13,481 nucleotides of DNA from an uncultured Coriobacteriaceae bacterium (GTDB taxonomy: Bacteria > Actinomycetota > Coriobacteriia > Coriobacteriales > QAMH01): contig CACZQA010000006.1 in NCBI GenBank assembly GCA_902783175.1, positions 1 to 13,481 of the forward strand, given 5' to 3'. This document shows, one piece after another, positions 1 to 5,650 of the stretch; position 1 is the stretch's first letter, and each line of letters opens with the position of its first letter. The notes beneath the pieces were generated by a model that saw only the letters and a list, made by a program, of their open reading frames with translations, was not told where the DNA came from and did no database searches. The translations under genes were made by a program, and so were the position numbers.

Positions 1-2
1 AG

Positions 3-629
3 CTGCCCGAGGATTTTGCGGGATCGAAGCTGCAGGTCCTCGCGGAGCTCTCGAAACTGCGCGAGCTGTGCTGCGACCCGAGCCTGCTCTACGGCAACTA
101 CACGGGCGGCTCCGCCAAGCTCGACACCTGCATGGAGCTTATCTCGACTGCGCTCGAGGCAGACCACTCGGTTCTCCTGTTTTCGCAGTTCACGAGCATG
201 CTCGACCTCATCGCAGCGCGCCTCGACAGCGATGGCGTGGCCTACCAGATGCTCACGGGCTCGACGAGCAAGGAAGAGCGCATGCGGCTCGTCAAGCGCT
301 TCCAGGAATGCGCGGTGCCGGTCTTCCTCATCTCGCTCAAGGCCGGCGGCGTGGGCCTCAACCTCACGGCCGCCGACATCGTCATCCACTACGACCCCTG
401 GTGGAACGTCGCGGCGGAAAACCAGGCGACCGACCGTGCACACCGCATCGGGCAGACGCGCACGGTCACCGTCTTCAAGCTCATCGTCAAGGACACGATC
501 GAAGAGGGCATCCTGGCGCTGCAGCAGCGCAAGCGCGAGCTCGCGGATTCCGTGGTGGGCGGCGAGGCGCTCGGCTCCACGAGCATCACGCGCGACGACG
601 TGCTCGCGCTGCTCGACGCGGGTCGTTAG
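3..629 (+). CDS. SNF2-family DEAD/DEAH helicase, C-terminal part (5' end outside window)
   Basis: The frame is open from the first complete codon at position 3 and ends in TAG, giving the last 208 residues of a larger protein. It is the second RecA-like lobe of a Swi2/Snf2 ATPase: LLFSQFTSMLDLI (residues 58-70 of the visible part), LISLKAGGVGLNLT (109-122, motif V), YDPWWN (130-135) and QATDRAHRIGQTR (141-153, motif VI with the arginine finger). The ending, an EEGI...QQRK helix followed by a short acidic tail, is usual for bacterial members of 900-1100 residues. Such proteins are ATP-driven DNA translocases that remodel nucleic acid-protein complexes; the specific role in bacteria is mostly unknown. 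The N-terminal lobe, any zinc-binding SWIM domain and the start are outside the window. It converges on the acyl carrier protein gene, with only 25 bp between the two stops. The family is certain; the biological job is not. Confidence 0.93.
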   Translation: MPEDFAGSKLQVLAELSKLRELCCDPSLLYGNYTGGSAKLDTCMELISTALEADHSVLLFSQFTSMLDLIAARLDSDGVAYQMLTGSTSKEERMRLVKRFQECAVPVFLISLKAGGVGLNLTAADIVIHYDPWWNVAAENQATDRAHRIGQTRTVTVFKLIVKDTIEEGILALQQRKRELADSVVGGEALGSTSITRDDVLALLDAGR

Positions 630-654
630 CTGCCGTGCTACGGCTGCGCCCCCG

Positions 655-912
655 CTAGCTCGTGCGGTATTTGAGGATTGCGTCGGCCAGCTCGGAGAGC
701 GTGTGGATGTCGTTCCACACGCCGTCGGGGACCTTCGAGCCGTATTCGGCCTCGAGGGTGGTGAGCACGTAGATGAAACCGAGCGAGTCGACGCCGCCCT
801 CCAAGTCGAGCGGCGTGTCGGGGCCGATCTGCTCGGGGTGCTCGGGCTCGGTCTCGACCTGCTCTGCGATGATCTGCTTTGCGCGCGCCATTATCTGCTC
901 TTTCTCGGGCAT
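655..912 (-). CDS. stand-alone acyl carrier protein
   Basis: An 85-residue acidic protein that starts MPEKEQIM. The start is set by a perfect AAGGAGG 7 bases upstream; that Shine-Dalgarno lies inside the 3' end of the ligase gene, which this gene overlaps by 22 bp (891-912). The phosphopantetheine attachment motif is GGVDSLGF (39-46), with Ser43 the expected 4'-phosphopantetheine site. It is followed by the usual helix II (IYVLTTLEAEYG) and helix III region. Length and acidity fit a type II ACP. The sequence departs from the near-invariant fatty acid synthase ACP (DSLD/E...EFG), so this is more likely a dedicated carrier than the housekeeping AcpP. It is the last gene of an operon with an acyl ligase and a fatty acid isomerase-like flavoprotein, so it probably carries the acyl group activated by the ligase. 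That partnership is inferred from gene order only. Confidence 0.9.
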   Translation of the reverse strand: MPEKEQIMARAKQIIAEQVETEPEHPEQIGPDTPLDLEGGVDSLGFIYVLTTLEAEYGSKVPDGVWNDIHTLSELADAILKYRTS

Positions 913-2306
913 CGCGCAACCTCCTTTGCAATCTTCCAACGTTGGATATCGCCGCCTGCCGTACGCGGCAGCGGATGCCCCAGCTCGACGACGCGCACGA
1001 TGCGAGCGTCGCGGCCTTCGGACAGGCGCATGCCGCGCAGCTTGCGCGTGAGCTCCCCGACGTTCCAACCGCGCTCCTGCCCCGTCGGCGAGAACTCGCC
1101 GCAGACGAGCACGGGCATTCCTTCGGAAACGACGACGGCAAGGTCGTCTTGGCCGAGCTCATCCCGAAGACGCTGCTCGCAGCTGGGGAGGTGCAGCTTG
1201 ATGCCCGAGTCGAGCACGACCACGTCGCGCCCTCGGCCTCTCACGTGCAAAAGCCCCGCATCGTCGATGAAGCCGACGTCTCCCGTGTGGAGCACTCCCC
1301 CCTCGAGCGCGCGGCGCGTGTCCTCGGGCCTGCCGTAGTAGCCCTGCATCTGGCAGGTCGGCGCGCTCACGAGCAGCTCCCCCGCGGCAGAGACCTCCAC
1401 CTTGCATTCGGGGCACAGCGTGAGTGCCCCAGTGTCCTCTCCCAAGGAAAGCGCCACGCCGGAGCTCGTCTCGGTGAGCCCGTAGCCGCAGTGCACCTCG
1501 AGCCCTGCGCTGCGCGCCAGCTCCACGAGCTCTGGCGGACAGGGAGCGGCGCCCGTGAGCACGAGGCGCAGCTCGGGGTTGAACAGGTGATGGCGCAGAA
1601 AGAAGCGCAGCAGCGCGGGCACGAGCGGCATGACCGTCGGGCGAAAGGTCCGGGCATCGTCGAGCAGGTGCCTCTTGCCGCGCCCCAGCGCGATGCGCGC
1701 ACCGCAGGAAAGCCCCCACAGCACCCCGCAGACAAAGCCGAACACATGCGAGAGCGGCAGCACGTCCAGCACGCAGTCGTCCTCGCCGAGCGGTAGCAGC
1801 GTCGAGCCGTTGTACGCGCTTGCCATCAAGCTGGTATCCGTCAGCGCAACCGGCTTTGCGCGAGACGTCGTCCCGCTCGTGAAGAACAGGATGCGACCGA
1901 ATTCGGGCCGCTCGATGCGCTCGTCATCGCCGCGCAAGGCTTCGCGCACCTCACCTACGGCGCACGAGGGAGGCCAGACGGCATCGGCATCGCCCGCCGC
2001 GACAAGCTCTGATGCCTCCTGCTCGGGAACATCGGCGGCGGCGAGCACCACCTGGATGCCGGCCTCCGCACACGCGAACACCTCGACGATGCATGCAAGC
2101 GAGCCATCGGCAAACACCGCCTCGCAGGCGCGCGCATCGCCTCTCAGCTCAGCTGCGCGCGCCTGCACGCGGGCGGCAAAGTCGTTCCACGTGACGCCTT
2201 CGACCCTGCCCGCCCGCTCGTGCACGAACGCCACCTGGCACCCGCGCTCGCGCGCCCCCGCCTCGACAAGCTCGGAAAAACCGGTGTACTTTCTCGGCGG
2301 ACGCAT
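891..2306 (-). CDS. AMP-forming acyl-CoA/acyl-ACP synthetase-like protein (ANL superfamily)
   Basis: A 471-residue adenylate-forming enzyme, shorter than usual (500-560). ANL core motifs in order: A3 P-loop FTSGTTSRAK (142-151), the segment LPLSHVFGF (183-191), A5 GYGLTETSS (274-282), A7 LHTGDVGFIDD (339-349) and A8 RGRGRDVVVLDSG (357-369). These activate a carboxylic acid as acyl-AMP and pass it to a thiol. The A10 motif, normally PxTxxGKxxR, reads PRTAGGDIQR (447-456), so the catalytic lysine is Asp453; Lys458 lies a few residues further on. The chosen start (MRPPRK) is 10 bp beyond the stop of the isomerase gene, with a weak AGGG upstream, suggesting translational coupling; the frame is open further upstream but would overlap that gene. 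The ligase stop overlaps the ACP gene. A fatty acyl substrate and ACP as acceptor are inferred from the neighbours; CoA is equally possible. Confidence 0.88.
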   Translation of the reverse strand: MRPPRKYTGFSELVEAGARERGCQVAFVHERAGRVEGVTWNDFAARVQARAAELRGDARACEAVFADGSLACIVEVFACAEAGIQVVLAAADVPEQEASELVAAGDADAVWPPSCAVGEVREALRGDDERIERPEFGRILFFTSGTTSRAKPVALTDTSLMASAYNGSTLLPLGEDDCVLDVLPLSHVFGFVCGVLWGLSCGARIALGRGKRHLLDDARTFRPTVMPLVPALLRFFLRHHLFNPELRLVLTGAAPCPPELVELARSAGLEVHCGYGLTETSSGVALSLGEDTGALTLCPECKVEVSAAGELLVSAPTCQMQGYYGRPEDTRRALEGGVLHTGDVGFIDDAGLLHVRGRGRDVVVLDSGIKLHLPSCEQRLRDELGQDDLAVVVSEGMPVLVCGEFSPTGQERGWNVGELTRKLRGMRLSEGRDARIVRVVELGHPLPRTAGGDIQRWKIAKEVARCPRKSR

Positions 2307-2316
2307 GGCGCATGCC

Positions 2317-3681
2317 CTACTCGGCGAAGAAGCGCTCGACCAGCTCGCGGCTGTACTCGGCCGTCTCATCCATGTCGCCGAAGCTCATGACCTCGCCGGC
2401 GTAGTACGTGTCGTACTTGCCCTGCATGGCCTCGACCTCGTCGTACCAGCCCGCCGCGTAATCGTCGGTGAGCACGTGCGGGAAGTAGTACCACTTGCCC
2501 TCGTCGATGACCTTCTCGGCCGGGTTGCCCATGACGGCAAGGTCGTCGAGTACCTGCTTCTTGGTTTCCTCGTAGCCGAGCTCCTCGCCGCCAGCGTGCT
2601 TGCGCAGCGTGTAGGTCACGTACGGTTGGTCGATGGTGTCTGCCCAGCGACGGTAGTAGACCATCAGATGTCCAAGGCGCTCGGGCACCATGTTCTCCAT
2701 GATGTAGTACGAGATCTCCGGCGCATCCTCGGGCTTGGTGAGGAAGGCCTGCGTGTCGTAGCGCTCGAACTCGATCTTGTCGAAATGCGCCTTCTCATCG
2801 TCGCGGATGTCGGCGTACTGGCCGAAGAACTGCAGCGGCGCGGTCACGATGAGCTTGTCGAACACCTCGACGCGGCCGTTGACCGTGATGGTGACCTTGC
2901 CGTCGGCGCGCGTGACGTCCGTGATGTCGGAATTGAGCAGCGCCGGGTGCTTGAGGGCGGCGTTGAGCGTCTCCCAGATGGACTGCGTGCCTTCCTTCCA
3001 GGTCCACAGGTTGACCTTGACGAAGTTCATCGTGGTCTGGAAGTCGAGGTACTTGAGCACGTATGCCGCGGGAATCTCGTCGAAGTAGCCGTAGCCGAAG
3101 CTCGTGAACGGCCCGATCCAGATCTGCTGGACCAGCGGCACGCCGTTTTTCTCGCAGAACTCCTTGAAGGGAAGCGCGAGGTCCTTGAGGTTCTCGTTCT
3201 CGCCCTCGATGTGCTCGCGCTGCGGGGTGACCGCGTCGCCGTCGTAGCGGCCCTGCGCCACGCCGCGGTGGCCGTTGACGTCATAGCCCTTGTACTTGGT
3301 GGCGAGCAGCTCGCCGAACTTCTTGACCTGGTTGCGCATCTCGCCCACGAGCTCCACGCGCGCAGGGTCGCTCGCGTCGAAGGGGTCTATGACGTTGCCT
3401 TGAAGGTCCTTGTAGTTGCGGTTGAGCTTGGGGCCGCCCTCGTGCGTCACGCCGCAGAACTCCTCGACGTCGTGGACGGCGTAGTACGAGGGAACGCCCA
3501 TGATGGCGCCCATCTCGTAGCGGCGCCCCTTGTAGTTGGGCGAGTGGCACTTGCCGCCCACCCAGCCGTTGCGCTCGAAGATGACGTAGTTCTCGAACCC
3601 GGCCTTCTCGAGGTACATGCCGGCAGAAAGACCTGCAGGGCCGCCGCCGATGATCGCGATGCGTTCGTTCTTGTCAACCAT
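2317..3681 (-). CDS. FAD-dependent polyunsaturated fatty acid isomerase-like flavoprotein
   Basis: A 454-residue flavoprotein of the amine oxidase / protoporphyrinogen oxidase fold. The start MVDKNE has GAGGAGG 5 bases upstream; the frame is open further but that part lies in the promoter region. Seen: Rossmann motif IIGGGPAG (10-17), ribose-binding Glu36, KCHSPNYKGRRYEMGAIMG (44-62) and a C-terminal FAD-contacting segment YYAGEVMSFGDMDE (426-439). From memory these blocks, with FGYG (195-198), AAYVLKYLDF (205-214) and ERLGHLMVYY (334-343), match the P. acnes polyunsaturated fatty acid isomerase (PAI, 424 residues) almost word for word. PAI moves double bonds in free linoleate by flavin hydride transfer. 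Arg88 here falls where PAI has its substrate-gating Arg88, also by memory. About 20 extra residues lie near 138-168. First gene of an operon with ligase and ACP. The family is strong; the exact substrate and product are not shown, and a related oxidase or desaturase remains possible. Confidence 0.85.
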   Translation of the reverse strand: MVDKNERIAIIGGGPAGLSAGMYLEKAGFENYVIFERNGWVGGKCHSPNYKGRRYEMGAIMGVPSYYAVHDVEEFCGVTHEGGPKLNRNYKDLQGNVIDPFDASDPARVELVGEMRNQVKKFGELLATKYKGYDVNGHRGVAQGRYDGDAVTPQREHIEGENENLKDLALPFKEFCEKNGVPLVQQIWIGPFTSFGYGYFDEIPAAYVLKYLDFQTTMNFVKVNLWTWKEGTQSIWETLNAALKHPALLNSDITDVTRADGKVTITVNGRVEVFDKLIVTAPLQFFGQYADIRDDEKAHFDKIEFERYDTQAFLTKPEDAPEISYYIMENMVPERLGHLMVYYRRWADTIDQPYVTYTLRKHAGGEELGYEETKKQVLDDLAVMGNPAEKVIDEGKWYYFPHVLTDDYAAGWYDEVEAMQGKYDTYYAGEVMSFGDMDETAEYSRELVERFFAE

Positions 3682-3718
3682 GAGTTCCTCCTCAACCTTG
3701 TCTGACCAGAATCCCCAT

Positions 3719-3731
3719 CTGGTAATACCAG
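3719..3731. promoter_or_regulatory. putative GntR/FadR-type operator O1
   Basis: CTGGTAATACCAG is a 13-bp palindrome, perfect apart from the central base. Its 11-bp core, read on the minus strand, is identical to the core at 3819-3829. The CTGGT-N3-ACCAG layout is like the FadR operator known from Escherichia coli (recalled) and fits GntR regulators of the FCD type. It lies 44 bp (centre) upstream of the isomerase start, where a repressor could cover the -10 or the transcription start. The divergent GntR protein is the obvious ligand, by inference. Confidence 0.7.
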
Positions 3732-3732
3732 T

Positions 3733-3761
3733 ATCGTAACAAGGTCTACAGAGAAGTTCAG
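3733..3761 (-). promoter_or_regulatory. candidate promoter of the isomerase-ligase-ACP operon
   Basis: On the minus strand CTGAAC (3756-3761) and TACGAT (3733-3738) are 17 bp apart, about 7 of 12 matches to the sigma-70 consensus. This would put the start of transcription near 3726, inside the palindrome at 3719-3731, so binding there would block the promoter. Assigned by eye and weak; another pair in this AT-rich stretch could serve instead. Confidence 0.3.
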
Positions 3762-3763
3762 AC

Positions 3764-3794
3764 TTGTAATTATCACCGTTCGAACTATTATAAT
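3764..3794 (+). promoter_or_regulatory. candidate promoter of the gntR-lysR unit
   Basis: TATAAT (3789-3794) is a perfect -10 hexamer in the AT-rich divergent region, with TTGTAA (3764-3769) 19 bp upstream as the likely -35. The -10 sits in a short palindrome (CTATTATAATAG, 3785-3796), so a -10-like hexamer is also present on the other strand. The start of transcription would be near 3801, leaving a roughly 50-base leader that contains the second operator. Confidence 0.45.
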
Positions 3795-3818
3795 AGACAG
3801 CGATAAAACTAGTGTTTT

Positions 3819-3829
3819 TGGTATTACCA
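3819..3829. promoter_or_regulatory. putative GntR/FadR-type operator O2
   Basis: TGGTATTACCA is an 11-bp palindrome, perfect apart from the central base. It is the reverse complement of the core of the site at 3720-3730, with centres 99 bp apart. Its centre is 28 bp upstream of the gntR ATG and just downstream of the predicted start of transcription, as expected for autorepression. Two identical cores, each in front of one divergent unit, are unlikely by chance. Confidence 0.7.
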
Positions 3830-3846
3830 CATTCCAGAGGAAGTGG
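3827..3846 (+). promoter_or_regulatory. possible hairpin over the gntR ribosome binding site
   Basis: CCAC-A-TTCC (3827-3835) can pair with GGAAGTGG (3839-3846), with one bulged A and a 3-base loop. The Shine-Dalgarno AGAGGAAG (3836-3843) lies in its loop and 3' arm, 8 bases before ATG 3852. The structure could lower translation of the regulator. It is a short stem, seen by eye only. Confidence 0.3.
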
Positions 3847-3851
3847 TCTCC

Positions 3852-4556
3852 ATGGCATTCCACAAGATCAGCTCGCCTTCGCTCACCGAGATGTTCGTCG
3901 AGCAGCTCGAGGGGATGATCCTTTCCGGCGAGCTCAGGACGGGAGAGCAGCTCCCCTCCAGCCGTTCGCTGTGCGAGATGATGGGTGTGAGCCGTCCCGT
4001 CGTCACCGCGGGGCTCGCCCAGCTCGAGCAGATGGGCTTCGTCAAGATCCGCCCGCGGCGCGGCGTCTTCGTCACCGATTACCGACGCAAGGGCACCATC
4101 GAGACACTCGACGCCATCATGCGCTACAACGGCGGGCGCATGCGCAAGGAAGAGGTGCAGTCGCTGTTCGAGGTGCGCGACTCGCTCGACCGCCTGGCCG
4201 CGCGTCTCGTGGTCGAGCGCGCGACGCAAGACGACCTCGCGCGCCTGCGGCAGCTCGCCGCCGAGGCGCGCGCCACCACCACGCCCGAGCAGGAGGCGGA
4301 GGCCGCCTACGCCTTCTACCACGAGGTCACCGTAATTTCTGGCAACATGATCCTGCCGCTCGTGTACCACTCGTTCAAATCGGAGAGCGAGTACCTGTGG
4401 ACCAAGTCCGTGCGCCTGTCGCACAAGGGGCTGCTCGTCGACGACATCGAGGCGGTGCTCGGCGCGCTGCTCGAGCGCGATGCCGACGAGGCGGCACGGC
4501 AGCTCGACGCAATCTGGACCAACGCCCTCATCCACGTCGACGAGCTCGCCAACTGA
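3852..4556 (+). CDS. GntR-family transcriptional regulator, FadR/FCD type
   Basis: A 234-residue regulator. ATG 3852 is preferred over an in-frame GTG at 3843 because AGAGGAAG stands 8 bases before it. The N-terminal winged helix-turn-helix is typical GntR: LPSSRSLCEMMGVSRPVVT (34-52), then LEQMGFV and the wing RPRRGVFV (68-75). The C-terminal half (about 95-232) is the helical FCD ligand domain: FEVRDSLDRLAARL (106-119), HEVTVISGN (157-165) and SHKGLL (190-195). The metal or ligand residues look incomplete: the Asp four residues before His157 is a Tyr, and the last His position appears to be Trp222. FCD regulators usually bind carboxylates or acyl-CoA and repress neighbouring genes. Divergent to the isomerase operon, with two identical palindromic sites between, it is the likely repressor of both units. 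The effector is unknown; a fatty acid or acyl thioester is a guess. Confidence 0.92.
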   Translation: MAFHKISSPSLTEMFVEQLEGMILSGELRTGEQLPSSRSLCEMMGVSRPVVTAGLAQLEQMGFVKIRPRRGVFVTDYRRKGTIETLDAIMRYNGGRMRKEEVQSLFEVRDSLDRLAARLVVERATQDDLARLRQLAAEARATTTPEQEAEAAYAFYHEVTVISGNMILPLVYHSFKSESEYLWTKSVRLSHKGLLVDDIEAVLGALLERDADEAARQLDAIWTNALIHVDELAN

Positions 4557-4576
4557 GCGGACGGGAGGCAACGCAC

Positions 4577-5473
4577 ATGCAAAGCGACTACCTCATCGAA
4601 TTCGTGACCATCGCGCGCGAGGGCTCGCTCGCCCGCGCGTCGCGTGCCTTGAACAGCTCGCAGTCAACGTTGAGCCGCCACCTCAAGGCGCTGGAAAAAT
4701 CGCTCGACATGGAACTGCTCGAACGTCGTAGCGACGGCGTCGTCCTCACGGACGCCGGCACCTACGTCTTCAACCGCGCGGGCGACATGGTCGACGCGCT
4801 CGACGACATCGCGTTTTACGCACGCCACCGCAGCACGTCGCGCGTCGTGACCATCGCCGGCATGACGATATTCCCCTCCGTGATGGGACGCGTCGAGCAC
4901 CTGGCCGCCGAGCACGCCGGCAGCGTGCGCTACAAGGTGCTGCCGCCCGGCAGCTTCGCGGATGCAGAGATCGCCGAGCTGCTCGACACCAAGCAGGCAG
5001 ACGTCTACCTCACCATGAGCACCGACGAGCGGCTCGACGCGCTTGACGGCCGCTACGACATCGTCGAGGCGTTTCGCACGCCGGTGGTGGCCGTCATGCA
5101 GCGCACGCACCCGCTTGCCAAGTCGGGGACGCTCGAGCCTCACGACCTCGACGGCTGCCTGCTGCTCCACGCGCAGACGAGCTTCGATGGCGAGAGGATC
5201 AACTGGGCAGACACCCGCCGCGCCCTGCTCAAGCTCGGCGTCGACTACCGCTCCAAGACCTGCACGCTACGCGACAGCTCCGACCTCATGTCCAACCTCA
5301 AGTCCGGGATCATCCTGCTGCCCGAGGCGTACGAGGGGGTCACCATGCTGCGCAACACGGGCCGTGCGGTGATACCGGTCCACGGGATCGTCAAGCGACT
5401 CGTCGCCGTGTGCCGCACGGGAAGCGGCATGGCGGAGGTTATCTCGTCGCTCGAGCTCGGAACCCTGCCCTAG
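4577..5473 (+). CDS. LysR-family transcriptional regulator
   Basis: 298 residues, normal for the family. ATG 4577 has GGGAGG 8 bases upstream and comes 20 bp after the gntR stop, so the two are probably one transcript. The N-terminal winged helix-turn-helix is clear: YLIEFVTIAREGSLARASRA (5-24), then LNSSQSTLSRHLKALEKSL (25-43), ELLER and LTDAG (57-61). The rest is the periplasmic-binding-like effector domain, roughly residues 90-295. LysR proteins usually activate a nearby target in response to a small ligand. Here the target could be the SRPBCC gene downstream, the isomerase operon, or a distant gene; nothing in the sequence decides. Two regulators of different families in one unit next to a three-gene operon suggests that more than one signal is read. 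The effector cannot be named. Confidence 0.93.
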   Translation: MQSDYLIEFVTIAREGSLARASRALNSSQSTLSRHLKALEKSLDMELLERRSDGVVLTDAGTYVFNRAGDMVDALDDIAFYARHRSTSRVVTIAGMTIFPSVMGRVEHLAAEHAGSVRYKVLPPGSFADAEIAELLDTKQADVYLTMSTDERLDALDGRYDIVEAFRTPVVAVMQRTHPLAKSGTLEPHDLDGCLLLHAQTSFDGERINWADTRRALLKLGVDYRSKTCTLRDSSDLMSNLKSGIILLPEAYEGVTMLRNTGRAVIPVHGIVKRLVAVCRTGSGMAEVISSLELGTLP

Positions 5474-5480
5474 GACCTTC

Positions 5481-5519
5481 TGCCGGCCAGATCACCAACC
5501 TCAAATCTGGATAGCGGCA
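5481..5519 (+). promoter_or_regulatory. two-part stem-loop after lysR (weak terminator or regulatory element)
   Basis: TGCCG (5481-5485) pairs with CGGCA (5515-5519) and, nested inside, CCAGAT (5487-5492) pairs with ATCTGG (5505-5510) around a 12-base loop. It starts 8 bases after the lysR stop, but no T-run follows, so it is not a standard intrinsic terminator. ATCTGG is also the sequence at the left edge of operator O1 (3717-3722). The rest of the 177-bp gap up to 5650 shows no gene and no promoter I would defend. Confidence 0.35.
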
Positions 5520-5650
5520 CCGTCAGATATGGAATGCCCCTCCCCCATTTCCTTGCGTCCCTTGCATCATGGCGGGCGGGGCAGATCGACTGGCAGACGG
5601 CGATAATCGAATCAGAGGGATTGGGAAAAGAGAGAAACGAGGCGATTATC

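Noticed and set aside
630..654. Terminator between the SNF2 and ACP genes
   Set aside because: Only a 4-bp GCCG/CGGC stem with flanking mismatches and no T-run is present; too weak to call.
2317..3681. Identity as an oleate hydratase (myosin-cross-reactive antigen family)
   Set aside because: Those proteins are much longer and have different FAD motifs; the blocks here fit the PAI-type isomerase instead.
1630..3705. Very long open frame on the plus strand opposite the ligase and isomerase genes
   Set aside because: It is antisense to two well-supported genes, has biased low-complexity composition and no recognisable domain; long antisense frames are expected at this GC content.
3682..3858. 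Extension of the isomerase N-terminus to the first in-frame start at 3858
   Set aside because: The extra residues would cover the operators and promoters and have unrelated AT-rich composition; GAGGAGG fixes the start at 3681.
3447..4571. Minus-strand open frame opposite gntR and running into the isomerase gene in another frame
   Set aside because: It crosses the divergent promoter region, has no ribosome site and only mirrors the codon pattern of real genes.
5534..5650. Earlier ATG for the SRPBCC protein
   Set aside because: The added 39 residues are not signal-like and precede a good membrane anchor that begins at the ATG at 5651 with its own ribosome site.
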